This document shows positions 9,881 to 19,024 of a stretch of DNA of 64,000 nt, one piece after another. The notes beneath the pieces are model-generated. The model was given only the letters and a program-made list of their open reading frames with translations, was not told the origin of the DNA and made no database searches. The stretch comes from Bradyrhizobium sp. (GTDB lineage Bacteria > Pseudomonadota > Alphaproteobacteria > Rhizobiales > Xanthobacteraceae): NCBI RefSeq assembly GCF_004799405.1, contig NZ_SSMW01000036.1, positions 1 to 64,000 of the forward strand. The letters run 5' to 3'. Numbering within the stretch: the first letter of the stretch is position 1; every line of letters starts with the position of its first letter. Position numbers and translations under genes: made by a program.

Positions 9881-11182
9881 ATGACCGACTTTTCTCCCCG
9901 TGAAATCGTTTCCGAGCTCGACCGCTTTATCGTCGGGCAAACCGACGCCAAGCGCGCGGTTTCGATCGCGCTGCGCAACCGCTGGCGGCGGCTGCAACTC
10001 TCGGGCTCGTTGCGCGAGGAAGTGCTGCCGAAGAACATCCTGATGATCGGGCCGACCGGGGTCGGCAAGACCGAGATCGCGCGGCGGCTGGCAAAACTTG
10101 CCGGCGCGCCGTTCATCAAGGTCGAAGCCACCAAGTTTACCGAGGTCGGCTATGTCGGCCGCGATGTCGAGCAGATCATTCGCGATCTGCTCGAAGTCGC
10201 GATCGCGCAAACCCGCGAACGCAAGCGCAAGGACGTGCAGGCCCGCGCGCAGCTTGCCGCCGAGGAGCGCGTGCTAGACGCCCTGGTCGGCGCCAACTCG
10301 GGTGCCGCGACGCGCGATTCGTTTCGCAAGAAATTGCGCGCAGGCGAGCTCAACGACAAGGAAATCGAGGTTGAGACGCAATCCTCCGGCGGCATGCCGA
10401 TGTTCGAGATTCCGGGCATGCCGGGCGCGCAGATGGGCGCGATCTCGATCGGCGATATCTTCAGCAAGATGGGCGGCCGTACCAAGACCCGTCGCCTCAC
10501 GGTTGAGGACTCGCACGAGCTTCTCGTCAACGAGGAATCCGACAAGTTATTGGACAGCGACAAGCTGACCCAAGAATCGATCCATGCGGTCGAGAATAAC
10601 GGCATCGTGTTTCTCGACGAGATCGACAAGATTTGCGTGCGCGACGGCCGCACCGGCGGCGATGTCTCGCGCGAAGGCGTGCAGCGCGACCTGTTGCCGC
10701 TGATCGAGGGCACCACGGTGTCGACCAAGCACGGCGCGGTCAAAACCGATCACATCCTGTTCATCGCGTCAGGCGCGTTTCATATCGCCAAGCCCTCCGA
10801 CCTGCTGCCGGAATTGCAGGGGCGGCTGCCGATCCGCGTCGAGCTCGAAGCTTTGACGCGTGACGACATGCGTCGCATCCTGACCGAGCCCGAGGCATCG
10901 CTGATCAAGCAATATGTCGCGTTGATGCAGACCGAAGGCGTGACGCTGGACATTACCGATGGCGCCATCGATGCGCTCGCCGACGTGGCGGTGGCGGTCA
11001 ACTCCACGGTCGAGAATATCGGCGCGCGGCGGCTGCAAACCGTGATGGAGCGCGTGCTCGACGAGATCTCGTTTGTCGCCCCCGACCGCAACGGCGAGAC
11101 CATCCGGATCGACGCGGAATACGTGCAGAAGCATGTCGGCGATCTCGCCAAGAACGCCGACCTCAGCCGGTTTATTCTCTGA
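9881..11182 (+). CDS. hslU: HslU (ClpY) ATPase subunit of the HslVU protease
   Basis: It is the AAA+ unfoldase that feeds substrates into HslV. The 433-residue protein has Walker [10 protein letters not shown] at 57-65, Walker [11 protein letters not shown], the family-specific inserted I domain between them, and a C-terminal end DLSRFIL that docks into HslV. The N terminus [16 protein letters not shown] is standard. The preceding genes are hslV, the acetyltransferase and DUF2585. Confidence 0.98.
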   Translation: MTDFSPREIVSELDRFIVGQTDAKRAVSIALRNRWRRLQLSGSLREEVLPKNILMIGPTGVGKTEIARRLAKLAGAPFIKVEATKFTEVGYVGRDVEQIIRDLLEVAIAQTRERKRKDVQARAQLAAEERVLDALVGANSGAATRDSFRKKLRAGELNDKEIEVETQSSGGMPMFEIPGMPGAQMGAISIGDIFSKMGGRTKTRRLTVEDSHELLVNEESDKLLDSDKLTQESIHAVENNGIVFLDEIDKICVRDGRTGGDVSREGVQRDLLPLIEGTTVSTKHGAVKTDHILFIASGAFHIAKPSDLLPELQGRLPIRVELEALTRDDMRRILTEPEASLIKQYVALMQTEGVTLDITDGAIDALADVAVAVNSTVENIGARRLQTVMERVLDEISFVAPDRNGETIRIDAEYVQKHVGDLAKNADLSRFIL

Positions 11183-11186
11183 TCGT

Positions 11187-11798
11187 TTAGACCCGCAATC
11201 GCCGGATCCGCACGTAAAGCGCACCCTCGCCGCCATGGCCGACATGCGCTTCCTCGAACCCGACCACCAGTGCACGGAATTCCGGCAGATTCAGCCACTG
11301 CGGCACCTGACGGCGCAACACGCCCCGCTCGGATTCGGGCCCGGTTGTCTTGCCTTTGCCGGTGATGACGAGGACGAATGTCAGGCCATCGCTGTGGGCG
11401 CGTTGCAAAAAACCCGACAGCGCGCGGTGGGCGCGGGTCTGCGTCATGCCATGCAGGTCGAGCCGGGCATCGATTTCTTTCCGGCCGCGTGAAAGTTGCG
11501 AACGTTCGCGGCGGCCAAGCGGCGCCAGCGGCGGTGCAACCGGCCTTGGGGCTCTCGACATTTTGGCTGCCGGAAGTGGTTTCGGCGGCGATCCGGGTTT
11601 TGCGGCAAGCAGGGTTTCCGCGGCCGGCGAACCGTCCGGCAGCTTTGCGGCACGCGACTTTTTACGCAACGGCCTGGTTTGCCTGGCAACGCTCTCCCAC
11701 AGCACACGCTCCTCTTCGCTGAGCGCGCGCTTGCGTCGTGGGGCAGCGAACAATTCCGGGATCGGTGTTGCGGGTGGACGTTTCATCGGCAAGGTCAT
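11187..11798 (-). CDS. Smr-domain protein
   Basis: The 203-residue protein has a basic, Pro/Ala-rich N-terminal half and a C-terminal Smr (MutS2-like) domain with LDLHGMTQ, LVITGKGK and the closing GGEGALYVRIRR. Smr domains are nucleic-acid endonuclease or binding modules; the specific target is unknown. Its ATG overlaps the mltA stop as ATGA, so it is translated after mltA. It converges with hslU, four bases separating the two stop codons. Confidence 0.92.
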   Translation of the reverse strand: MTLPMKRPPATPIPELFAAPRRKRALSEEERVLWESVARQTRPLRKKSRAAKLPDGSPAAETLLAAKPGSPPKPLPAAKMSRAPRPVAPPLAPLGRRERSQLSRGRKEIDARLDLHGMTQTRAHRALSGFLQRAHSDGLTFVLVITGKGKTTGPESERGVLRRQVPQWLNLPEFRALVVGFEEAHVGHGGEGALYVRIRRLRV

Positions 11799-13447
11799 CG
11801 GCCGATGCGGCTGCGACGATGGTAACGGATGCGCCGCATGTCACGGTCCGGCTTGATGTCCGGTCGCGCCACCGGCAACGGCACCGTTATCGCAGCAACC
11901 GCTTGCGGGGCCGAAGGATGCGCCGCGGCCGGCGCAGCGCCGGCAGTATTTTTTGAGCTCCCTGCCACGGAAGCCTCCGGCGGCTTGATGTCATTCTTCT
12001 GATCTTTCGGTTGATCCTTCAAGGGATCCACCTGCGGAAACAGTTTGGCGATCTTCTCGGACGGCCTCGGGTCAGGCGTCGGCATCTTGCGGCCTCGGGC
12101 CACCGGATCGAGGCTCTTCGGAACAAAGATGACGAACCGCGCGCTGTTCCTCAGGCGGCCGGAAACCCGTCCGGCATCCGCGCCGGCGCCAAAATAAATA
12201 TCGGCGCGCGCCGGCCCCGTGATCGCAGAGCCGGTGTCCTGCGCCACCATCAGCCGCCGGAACGGCGTCTTCGATTGTTCCGACTCGATCGGCAATTCGC
12301 CTTCGATGAAGAACGGCGTGCCGTAAACATGGAGCGATTTATCGACCGCAATCGACCGGCCCGGCGTCAAAGGGACGCCCTGTGCACCGACCGCTTCATC
12401 CTTGTCGGAAAGTTGCACTTCGCGGAAGAACACATAGGCCTGGTTCTGCCGCCGCAATTCGTTGGCGCCGTCGGGGTTCTGATTCATCCACTCCCTGATC
12501 CGCTGCATCGACATCTCTTCCTTCGGAATGATGCCGCGGTCGATCAGGATCCGGCCGACCGGCGTGTAGGGATAACCGTTATGCGCGTCGTAATTGATGC
12601 GGATGGTCGAGCCGTCCTCGAGGCGGACCCGCGCCGAGCCCTGAATTTGCGAGAACAAGAGATCGGTCTGATTCTTGAGCCAGCAGATTTCGAGGCCGCG
12701 GCCCGCGATCGCGCCATCCTCGATCGCGGCGCGGTCATAATACGGCACCAGTTTGCGGCGGCCGATCTTGCGAAACACCTGCCCCTTGTTGGGCAGTCCG
12801 ACCGAGGCCTGGCTGAAGCCGCGAACGAACAGGTTCGAAGGCCGGCGATAGACCGGCACATTGTAGACATCGGTCTGCGTCCGCGATCCGTCGATGACGG
12901 GTTCATAGTAGCCGGTCACGAAGCCATCGGCTTCTCCAAGCCGCGAGATTCTCAAAGGGAGAAAATGTTCCTCGAAGAAGGCCCGTGCCCTGGCGTCGTC
13001 GGAAATGTCGGCGGCCCTGGCCAAGCGGCAGGGCTCGCGCAGCGAGGTGCCCAACGCCTTGGGATCGGAGGGAGGCGTGCTTTGCGCGGCGATCGGCGAA
13101 CAACTGATGCGAAACGCCTTGTAGGCTGCCAGATGATCGTCCTGGTTCCAGCCGGCGATATCGGCCCACCCCAGCGGCGCATATTGACCGCCATTGATCT
13201 CAAACGGCCAGTCGAGAGCAGGATATGGAACGGCGCGAGGATGCGGCAGATCGGGACGCGCGGCGTGAGTAGCGTGGACGACACGCCGCGCCTGCGCGAT
13301 AAAGGGAGCCAGCGACAATGCAATGACGATCACACACGACGCTGCGGCGTATCGCCGAAAACCGCGCGCGTTAGTGAGCGCTGCCCGTGCCAACCAGCTT
13401 CCAGTTCGGATCGCGTGAGGTAATGTCACGGGCGAATGTCCAAACAT
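11795..13447 (-). CDS. mltA: Membrane-bound lytic murein transglycosylase A (MltA)
   Basis: It cleaves peptidoglycan glycan strands in the periplasm. The MltA barrel and 3D domain are recognisable: FVTGYYEPVIDGS, GRGLEICWLKNQTDLLFSQ, GSARVRLEDG and the catalytic region AQDTGSAITGPARADIYFG. A hydrophobic signal stretch (AAASCVIVIALSLAPFIAQA) precedes it and a long Pro/Lys/Ala-rich, probably disordered tail ends it. The start is unclear: the ATG at 13447 overlaps the Tim44 gene by 77 bases, while a GTG at 13333 would avoid overlap but leave a very short signal peptide. Confidence 0.9.
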   Translation of the reverse strand: MFGHSPVTLPHAIRTGSWLARAALTNARGFRRYAAASCVIVIALSLAPFIAQARRVVHATHAARPDLPHPRAVPYPALDWPFEINGGQYAPLGWADIAGWNQDDHLAAYKAFRISCSPIAAQSTPPSDPKALGTSLREPCRLARAADISDDARARAFFEEHFLPLRISRLGEADGFVTGYYEPVIDGSRTQTDVYNVPVYRRPSNLFVRGFSQASVGLPNKGQVFRKIGRRKLVPYYDRAAIEDGAIAGRGLEICWLKNQTDLLFSQIQGSARVRLEDGSTIRINYDAHNGYPYTPVGRILIDRGIIPKEEMSMQRIREWMNQNPDGANELRRQNQAYVFFREVQLSDKDEAVGAQGVPLTPGRSIAVDKSLHVYGTPFFIEGELPIESEQSKTPFRRLMVAQDTGSAITGPARADIYFGAGADAGRVSGRLRNSARFVIFVPKSLDPVARGRKMPTPDPRPSEKIAKLFPQVDPLKDQPKDQKNDIKPPEASVAGSSKNTAGAAPAAAHPSAPQAVAAITVPLPVARPDIKPDRDMRRIRYHRRSRIGR

Positions 13448-14084
13448 CGGTGATATCGGTGACTTTGTCGGGATTGCCATCGACAATCGTGCCGGCCTTG
13501 TCGCGGGTGACCGAAACCATCTGCGACACAAAACGAACCGTCAGTTGCGCCGAACGATCCCGTGTCTCCGCATTCACAAGCTCGGCCTTGTCGATCGAAA
13601 CAAATCGCGTTTCGGTCTTTTGCTCGTGTTTTTCGCGATCCCTGATCGCGCTGTCGAAACTGTCATAGACGTCGGACGACAGCAGGTCCTTGAGGGCGCG
13701 GCGATCGCCGTTGGCGAATGCCAGCACGATCATCTCATAGGCGCTACGCGCGCCGCTGAGGAAATGCCGCGCGTCGAACGAGGAGTCCTGGACTGCAATG
13801 GCATCAAGCCCTTGCGCGAGGGCCGTGCCGGGCTCGGCCAGGCCTTTCCACCGATCGGTCGGCGGCACCACGTCCGCCGTGGGCGCCAGCGGCGCCTGCT
13901 GATCGATGACGGCGCCGGGCATCGGAACCACATTGGTATTGTCCTGCGCGCCCTGCACCAGGTTGCGCGCGGCGCGGTCATACGGCGGACGCTCGCTTCC
14001 GGTGCGTTGTCCAAGCACGCTACGCAGGCGCAGGAAGATAAAGACCGCCAGCGCCAGGAAGATGATGGTGTAAATATCAAACAC
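13371..14084 (-). CDS. Tim44/TimA-family membrane-anchored protein
   Basis: The 237-residue product begins with one transmembrane helix (FDIYTIIFLALAVFIFLRL), then a low-complexity linker, then a Tim44-like domain (FDARHFLSGARSAYEMIVLAFANGD, LKDLLSSDVYDSF, and a beta sheet ending DPNWKLVGTG). Bacterial members are thought to support inner-membrane or protein-export functions. The start is a GTG at 14084. It is the first gene of the Tim44-mltA-Smr leftward set and is divergent from secB. Confidence 0.9.
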   Translation of the reverse strand: MFDIYTIIFLALAVFIFLRLRSVLGQRTGSERPPYDRAARNLVQGAQDNTNVVPMPGAVIDQQAPLAPTADVVPPTDRWKGLAEPGTALAQGLDAIAVQDSSFDARHFLSGARSAYEMIVLAFANGDRRALKDLLSSDVYDSFDSAIRDREKHEQKTETRFVSIDKAELVNAETRDRSAQLTVRFVSQMVSVTRDKAGTIVDGNPDKVTDITDVWTFARDITSRDPNWKLVGTGSAH

Positions 14085-14587
14085 GTCGCATTCGCTTTCT
14101 GGTCGGCACCGGCAATGGGTCCGGCGATAGAGCATACCTCTTTGACAAACGGCAGAGGTCACGTCTTGGATGTCAGCAGCATGTAGGCACGAAACTTTGC
14201 CCAGCCAATGGCGCGTCTTGGCTCGAAAAGCCAAAGCGGTCGAAACAGGGCCAAGCCGATGGCTTTTGCCGGTTTACCGCAAGCGGATTGTAGCGCGTTT
14301 TGACCGCAAGGGGAAACCCGATCATGCCCGGAAATCGCGCATATTCAACAATTTAGGATAGCCTTCCGGGGCGGATCGGTTCGCACTCCGGCCATCTGCC
14401 GGGATATTAACCCAGTTGGCGCGCTTGAGGGGAGTGCGCCACGGCCAGCGCTGCGCGATTGTCGTCCTTGTAGAGTGAGGCGGGGCTATGATAGCCACTC
14501 GCCCGATAGCGGCACTTTCACGCCTCATTGGCGAATTCAGACGCAAAAGCGGTCCATTCGCTCGTAAACGCTCCAGGAGAGACTTCC
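14085..14587. other. Intergenic region between Tim44 and secB
   Basis: I see no gene here. The region should carry divergent promoters for the Tim44 operon and secB. The only structure noticed is a small hairpin, TTGGCT-CGAAA-AGCCAA at 14218-14234. An fxsA-type gene, which I recall next to secB in some relatives, is not present. Confidence 0.6.
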
Positions 14588-15076
14588 ATGACCAACGGCA
14601 ATGGCACACCTCCCGAGGCGGCCCCTCCTCCCCAGTTGAACGTGCTGGCGCAATATACCAAGGACCTGTCGTTCGAAAATCCGAACGCGCCGGCCTCCCT
14701 GGCGCCGCAAACACAGCAGCCTGCGATCAACATCCAGATCAACGTCAGCGTCAACAGTGGCTCCGAAAACGAGTACGAAGTGATCCTTTCGGTCGAAGGC
14801 AAGGCTGAAAACGCCGGCAAGGTGATGTTCAGCTTCGATCTCGCCTATGCCGGCGTGTTCCGCCTTCAAAACGTGCCGAAAGAAAACCTGCATCCGCTGC
14901 TCATGATCGAATGCCCGCGGCTGCTGTTCCCGTTTGCGCGCGAAATCATCGCGACTTCGGTGCGCGACGGCGGCTTCCCCCCGCTGATGCTCGATCCCGT
15001 CGATTTTGTCGGTTTGTATCGCCAGACCCTGGAACGGCAGGCCGCCGCGCAGGCGGCGCAGGCCAAACCGAGCTAA
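14588..15076 (+). CDS. secB: Protein-export chaperone SecB
   Basis: This cytoplasmic tetrameric chaperone holds precursors unfolded and delivers them to SecA. The 162-residue product has the family core ([49 protein letters not shown]). The ATG at 14588 follows AGGAGA. Its stop codon is directly adjacent to the dnaQ stop on the other strand. Confidence 0.97.
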   Translation: MTNGNGTPPEAAPPPQLNVLAQYTKDLSFENPNAPASLAPQTQQPAINIQINVSVNSGSENEYEVILSVEGKAENAGKVMFSFDLAYAGVFRLQNVPKENLHPLLMIECPRLLFPFAREIIATSVRDGGFPPLMLDPVDFVGLYRQTLERQAAAQAAQAKPS

Positions 15077-15775
15077 TCAGGCGCTTAACAGGAAATCATT
15101 CCAGATCGGCTTGTCGCCCAGCGTGGCGACAAAGTCCCGATGCGCGGCGCGATCGGCCTCGGTAATCCGCAGCACGAGCGGCACGGTACGTTGCCGCCGC
15201 GGCATTTCGCCGTATCCGCCGGCGCGCGCATCGCGGACCTCGGTCGCCAGGATCAATTGCGACTGCCGCGCCCCGATCAGATCGATGTAAACTTCGGCCA
15301 GAAGCTCGGCGTCGAGCAATGCGCCATGCTTGGTGCGGCGGGAATTGTCGATCGCATAGCGCGAGCAGAGATCGTCGAGACGGTTCGACACCCCTGGATG
15401 CTTGCGCCGCGCCAGCAGAAGCGTATCGACCAGCCGCTCGCGCGCGATCGGAGGCTGCTTGATGCGGTCAAGCTCGGCGTTGATGAAGCTGATGTCGAAC
15501 GAAGCGTTATGGATCACCAGCGGCGCATCGGCGATGAATTCCAGGAAATCCTCGACGACTTCGGCGAACAGCGGCTTGTCGGCGAGAAACTCGGTGGAAA
15601 GGCCATGCACCGCGAAAGCTTCGGCCGGCATCTCGCGTTCGGGATTGAGATGCCGGTGAAAGGTCTGCCCGGTCGGCATGCGGTTGAAAATCTCGACACA
15701 GCCGATTTCAACCAGCCGATCGCCCCGCAAGGGGTCGAGGCCGGTGGTTTCGGTGTCCAGGATGATTTCGCGCAT
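15077..15775 (-). CDS. dnaQ: DNA polymerase III epsilon subunit (proofreading exonuclease)
   Basis: It removes mismatched 3' ends during replication. The 232-residue DEDDh exonuclease has Exo I with Asp7 and Glu9 (ILDTETTG), Exo II (IHNASFDISFINAE) and Exo III (KHGALLDAELLAEVY, with the His and Asp). The lack of an alpha-binding extension beyond about 230 residues is normal for DnaQ. It follows coaE on the same strand after 27 bases. Confidence 0.96.
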   Translation of the reverse strand: MREIILDTETTGLDPLRGDRLVEIGCVEIFNRMPTGQTFHRHLNPEREMPAEAFAVHGLSTEFLADKPLFAEVVEDFLEFIADAPLVIHNASFDISFINAELDRIKQPPIARERLVDTLLLARRKHPGVSNRLDDLCSRYAIDNSRRTKHGALLDAELLAEVYIDLIGARQSQLILATEVRDARAGGYGEMPRRQRTVPLVLRITEADRAAHRDFVATLGDKPIWNDFLLSA

Positions 15776-15802
15776 GAACCAAAGACCGCAGGGATTGACG
15801 AA

Positions 15803-16402
15803 TCAGGATCGCCGCCGCGGCATCCTAGCAGCCTGATCCAGAATGTCGCGGATCCGCGCCCGCACGGGGTCGAGGCCGTGCGAGGTATCCACCACGAAAT
15901 GCGCGCGCTGGCGTTTTTCAGCGTCCGGCAATTGCCGCGCCAGGATGGCATCGAGCTTTTCGCCGGTCATGTTGTCGCGCGACAGGATCCGCTCGCGCTG
16001 GATTTTCGGGGTCGTGGTCACCACCACCACCGCATCGACGCGGTTCTCGCCGCCGGTCTCGAACAACAGCGGTACATCGACCACCGCAACCGCCGCGCCG
16101 GATTGCTCGGCCTCGCTGAGGAATTTCTGGCGGGAGGCGCCCAGCATCGGATGAACGATCTGCTCAAGCAGCTTCATCGCCGCCGGATCATGGACCACCC
16201 TCGCTGAAAGCTTGATGCGATCGACCCTGCCATCGGCGGTCGTGCCCGGAAACGCCGCTTCGATGGCGGGCGCCGCCTCGCCTTCGTACAGCCGGTGTAC
16301 GGCCGCATCGGCGTCGTAAACCGGGACGCCGGCCTCTGCGAACAGCTTTGCGGTGGTCGATTTCCCCATGCCGATCGAGCCGGTCAGGCCAAGCACTATC
16401 AT
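15803..16402 (-). CDS. coaE: Dephospho-CoA kinase
   Basis: It carries out the last step of coenzyme A synthesis, phosphorylating the 3'-OH of dephospho-CoA. The 199-residue P-loop kinase has [10 protein letters not shown] at 7-16, YDADAAVH with the catalytic Asp, and VVDVPLLFE. The ATG at 16402 gives the usual length. It lies 34 bases after maf; an aroE gene, which I recall at this point in other rhizobia, is absent. Confidence 0.96.
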   Translation of the reverse strand: MIVLGLTGSIGMGKSTTAKLFAEAGVPVYDADAAVHRLYEGEAAPAIEAAFPGTTADGRVDRIKLSARVVHDPAAMKLLEQIVHPMLGASRQKFLSEAEQSGAAVAVVDVPLLFETGGENRVDAVVVVTTTPKIQRERILSRDNMTGEKLDAILARQLPDAEKRQRAHFVVDTSHGLDPVRARIRDILDQAARMPRRRS

Positions 16403-16436
16403 CTGGATATCGCCATTCGCTTCGTTGTTCGGGACT

Positions 16437-17045
16437 TCATACATTGAGCAACCGCTCGCTGCGCAGAAACGCGAGCAATGACAGCAGCGGCAGGCCGAGG
16501 ATGGTGAAGTGATCGCCCTCAATCCGCTCGAACAAGTGAACACCGAGCCCCTCGAGCTGGTAGGCGCCGACGCTTGACGTAACCGCCTCTCCTGCCTGAT
16601 CCAGATAGGCGTCGATTTCGGCATCGCCAAGCTGCCGCATCGTCATGCGCGCGGTGGCTATCGCTTCAAACAATATCTTGCCGTCGCGCGCCACCGCAAC
16701 CGCGGAGTGCAGCTGATGGCTGTGGCCGGCAAGGACGCGCAACTGCTCGGCGGCCTGTTTGCGGCTGGCCGGCTTGCTGAAAAGCCGTGTTCCCAGCGCC
16801 AGTGTCTGGTCCGCGCCGACGACCAACCTGCCGGAATGCTGCGCCGACACGACAACCGCTTTCTGGCGCGCCAAAAGTGCTGCGACGTCGCCAGGCGCCG
16901 AAAGGCTTGAGGCTTGCTGAGCCGCGCGCTCATCGAGTTTGGCTGGAACAGCTTCGAAGTCGATGCCGGCATTGGCGAGCAGCGTCTGCCGCGCACGGCT
17001 TTGCGAGGCGAGGATCAACGGATATTTACTCCGCCATAGCGTCAT
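16437..17045 (-). CDS. Maf-family nucleotide pyrophosphatase
   Basis: Maf proteins hydrolyse non-canonical or specific nucleoside triphosphates to monophosphates. The 202-residue protein has the N-terminal substrate loop [24 protein letters not shown] with the metal-binding acid, and [11 protein letters not shown] at the end. Its ATG overlaps the stop of the PPSR gene as ATGA. The subfamily (and so the exact substrate) cannot be fixed by eye. Confidence 0.93.
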   Translation of the reverse strand: MTLWRSKYPLILASQSRARQTLLANAGIDFEAVPAKLDERAAQQASSLSAPGDVAALLARQKAVVVSAQHSGRLVVGADQTLALGTRLFSKPASRKQAAEQLRVLAGHSHQLHSAVAVARDGKILFEAIATARMTMRQLGDAEIDAYLDQAGEAVTSSVGAYQLEGLGVHLFERIEGDHFTILGLPLLSLLAFLRSERLLNV

Positions 17046-17881
17046 TCCGAAAGCCGCTGCCGCTGCCGGTCGGCGAACAGTTTCAACACCGCGGCGGCGG
17101 TTTCCTCGATCGACCGCCGCGTGACGTCGAGCAGCGCCCAGTTGAACTTGACGCTTAACTTTCGCGCGAACGCGACTTCATCGGTGACTGCCTGGCGATC
17201 GATGTAGGTGTCGTTATCCCGATCGCCCATGCTCAACAGCCGGTTCTGCCGGACCTGGATGAGCCGCTCCGGCGTGGCATGGAGGCTGACCACGAGCGGC
17301 TTTTTCAGCGTTTCCAGTTGATGCGGAATAGCGATACCCGGCACCAGCGGAACGTTCGCAGTGCGCACGCCGCGATTGGCAAGATAGATCGAGGTCGGTG
17401 TTTTCGACGTACGGGAAACGCCGACCAACACCACGTCGGCTTCTTCCAGGCCTTCGACATGCTGGCCGTCATCGTGGATCATCGTGTAATTCAATGCATC
17501 GATGCGTTTGAAATATTCCGCATTCAACGTGTGCTGGGCACCTACGCGCCCGGTGGTCGCCGCCCCGAGATAGGCCTGAAACAGTTGCATGACCGGACCG
17601 ATGATCGAAAGGCTGGGGACATTGATCTGCTTGCACTTGGCTTCCAGCCGGCCGACCAGATCTTTCTCCAGCAGGGTAAACAGCACGATGCCCGGCGCTT
17701 CCTCGATTTCGTCCAGCACGCGATCGAGCTGCTTCTGGCTGCGCACCAGCGGATAGACATGTTCTACCGGCGTCACATTGGCATATTGCGCCGCGACCGC
17801 GCGCGCCACAGTAATCAGCGTTTCACCGGTCGAATCAGAGACAAGATGCAGGTGAAAATAGTTGTTGTTGTTGGCCACCAT
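17042..17881 (-). CDS. Pyruvate, phosphate dikinase regulatory protein (DUF299/PPSR)
   Basis: This family carries out ADP-dependent phosphorylation and Pi-dependent dephosphorylation of PPDK or PEP synthase. The 279-residue product has [14 protein letters not shown] at the N terminus and the P-loop-like [15 protein letters not shown] in the middle. It is the homologue of the gene called RP001 in Rickettsia that flanks replication origins in several Alphaproteobacteria. Divergent hemJ lies across a 460-base gap. The ATG at 17881 was chosen because family members start just before the FHLHLVSD segment. Confidence 0.93.
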   Translation of the reverse strand: MVANNNNYFHLHLVSDSTGETLITVARAVAAQYANVTPVEHVYPLVRSQKQLDRVLDEIEEAPGIVLFTLLEKDLVGRLEAKCKQINVPSLSIIGPVMQLFQAYLGAATTGRVGAQHTLNAEYFKRIDALNYTMIHDDGQHVEGLEEADVVLVGVSRTSKTPTSIYLANRGVRTANVPLVPGIAIPHQLETLKKPLVVSLHATPERLIQVRQNRLLSMGDRDNDTYIDRQAVTDEVAFARKLSVKFNWALLDVTRRSIEETAAAVLKLFADRQRQRLSE

Positions 17882-18341
17882 GACCGTGTGTGTCCTGTGA
17901 ATCGCTGTGGAGCTTACTCGACAGAATCGCATGCCGGTCGAACGGCCCGGGATAACCCGGTCTTTTCTTCACAGGCGCTCGCGGAAGGATAAGTCCACAT
18001 GTCGAAGGCAATGATAGTGCGGTTCTGTGGACTTGTCTCTTCATAAGGTTGCCGTGACGCAGCCCAAGCGCTTGAAGCCAGTGACGTTATTCGGTTTGCC
18101 CGACGCGGGGCTGGAATTGTTGATGAATGTGAACAAGCCCGGAAGAGTGCGGGACAGTTTTGCGTGGGCCCAATTCACCGCTACTTAGACTCAAACCTAA
18201 GATTCTAAAATTATTGTTTTAGAAAAGGCGTGCTTGCGGATATGTCTCTGCCCAAGGCTTGGAAGGGCTTGCGTGCAACGCCGATTCCAGCCAAGCGTTC
18301 CCGACCGGATAAAGTATTTGAGTTTGAGCGAGACATCCTGG
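17882..18341. other. Candidate chromosomal replication origin (oriC) region
   Basis: This 460-base gap has no gene and separates divergent gene sets. It contains two near-consensus DnaA boxes, TTCTTCACA (17965-17973) and TTGTTCACA in reverse (18128-18136), each with one mismatch to TTWTNCACA. There is also an inverted pair of AAGTCCACA (17991-17999 and 18026-18034) and several GANTC methylation motifs (for example 18188-18192 and 18201-18205). An AT-rich block follows at about 18182-18232. In Caulobacter, Rickettsia and Sinorhizobium the origin lies beside the PPSR/RP001 gene, and parAB-parS are close by, as here. The boxes are imperfect, so this is inferred mainly from neighbourhood. Confidence 0.5.
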
Positions 18342-18764
18342 ATGTACGAATGGATCAAGGCGCTGCACGTGATCGCCGTCATCGCGTGGATGGCGGGCAT
18401 GCTCTATTTGCCGCGGCTGTTTGTCTATCATTGTGACGCAGAGATCGGATCGAAACAGTCCGAGACGTTCAAACTGATGGAACGGCGGTTGCTGAAGGCG
18501 ATCATCAATCCGGCGGTGATCGTCACCTGGCTGGCCGGACTTTACCTCGCCTGGGCCGGCCATTGGTTCTCGGCAGGCTGGTTGCATGGAAAGCTTTTAT
18601 TGGTGCTGGTGTTGTCGGGTGTCCACGGGTTTTTCTCTCGCTGGGTCAAGGATTTTGCCGCCGATCGCAATACGCGAAGTCAAAAATTTTATCGTATTAT
18701 CAACGAGGTACCGACGGTTTTGATGATCGGTGCGGTTATCCTGGTGGTGGTGAAGCCATTTTGA
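18342..18764 (+). CDS. hemJ: Protoporphyrinogen oxidase HemJ
   Basis: It oxidises protoporphyrinogen IX to protoporphyrin IX in the inner membrane during haem synthesis. The 140-residue protein has four hydrophobic helices and the family signature histidine in LHVIAVIAWMAGMLYLPRLFVYH, with WLHGKLLLVLVLSGVHG in the middle. The ATG at 18342 gives the family length and the usual M-Y-x-W-x-K-A-L-H start. hemE, next to hemJ in Sinorhizobium as I recall, is not in this window. Confidence 0.92.
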   Translation: MYEWIKALHVIAVIAWMAGMLYLPRLFVYHCDAEIGSKQSETFKLMERRLLKAIINPAVIVTWLAGLYLAWAGHWFSAGWLHGKLLLVLVLSGVHGFFSRWVKDFAADRNTRSQKFYRIINEVPTVLMIGAVILVVVKPF

Positions 18765-19024
18765 AGGATGTTTCCCGTCAACACCTCGAACTGTCGGCCG
18801 CCTTGCAGAAAGCCGGCCGATTTTCTATATTGGCAAAATCCCACCCCACGCAGGCGGATGTGGTTGTGTTCCGGTTTCCTCGTTGAACCGGCCGCCGCAT
18901 CAGGTTTGAAGCCTCTCCGGCACTTTCCTTGCTCAGACCTGCGGACCTTCCTTTTGCTCGCGTCCGCATTTTCTTAAAGCCACCTTGCAACCCCCTTCCC
19001 CCGTTACTCCACAGGACCATCCCA

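Noticed and set aside
9164-10210. 348-residue open frame antisense to the GNAT/DUF2585/hslU region
   Set aside because: It crosses three genes of a co-directional transcript and has no family-like sequence.
18123-18188. Short 21-codon frame in the PPSR-hemJ gap
   Set aside because: It is too short, has no ribosome site and no similarity that I recognise; it lies in the proposed origin.
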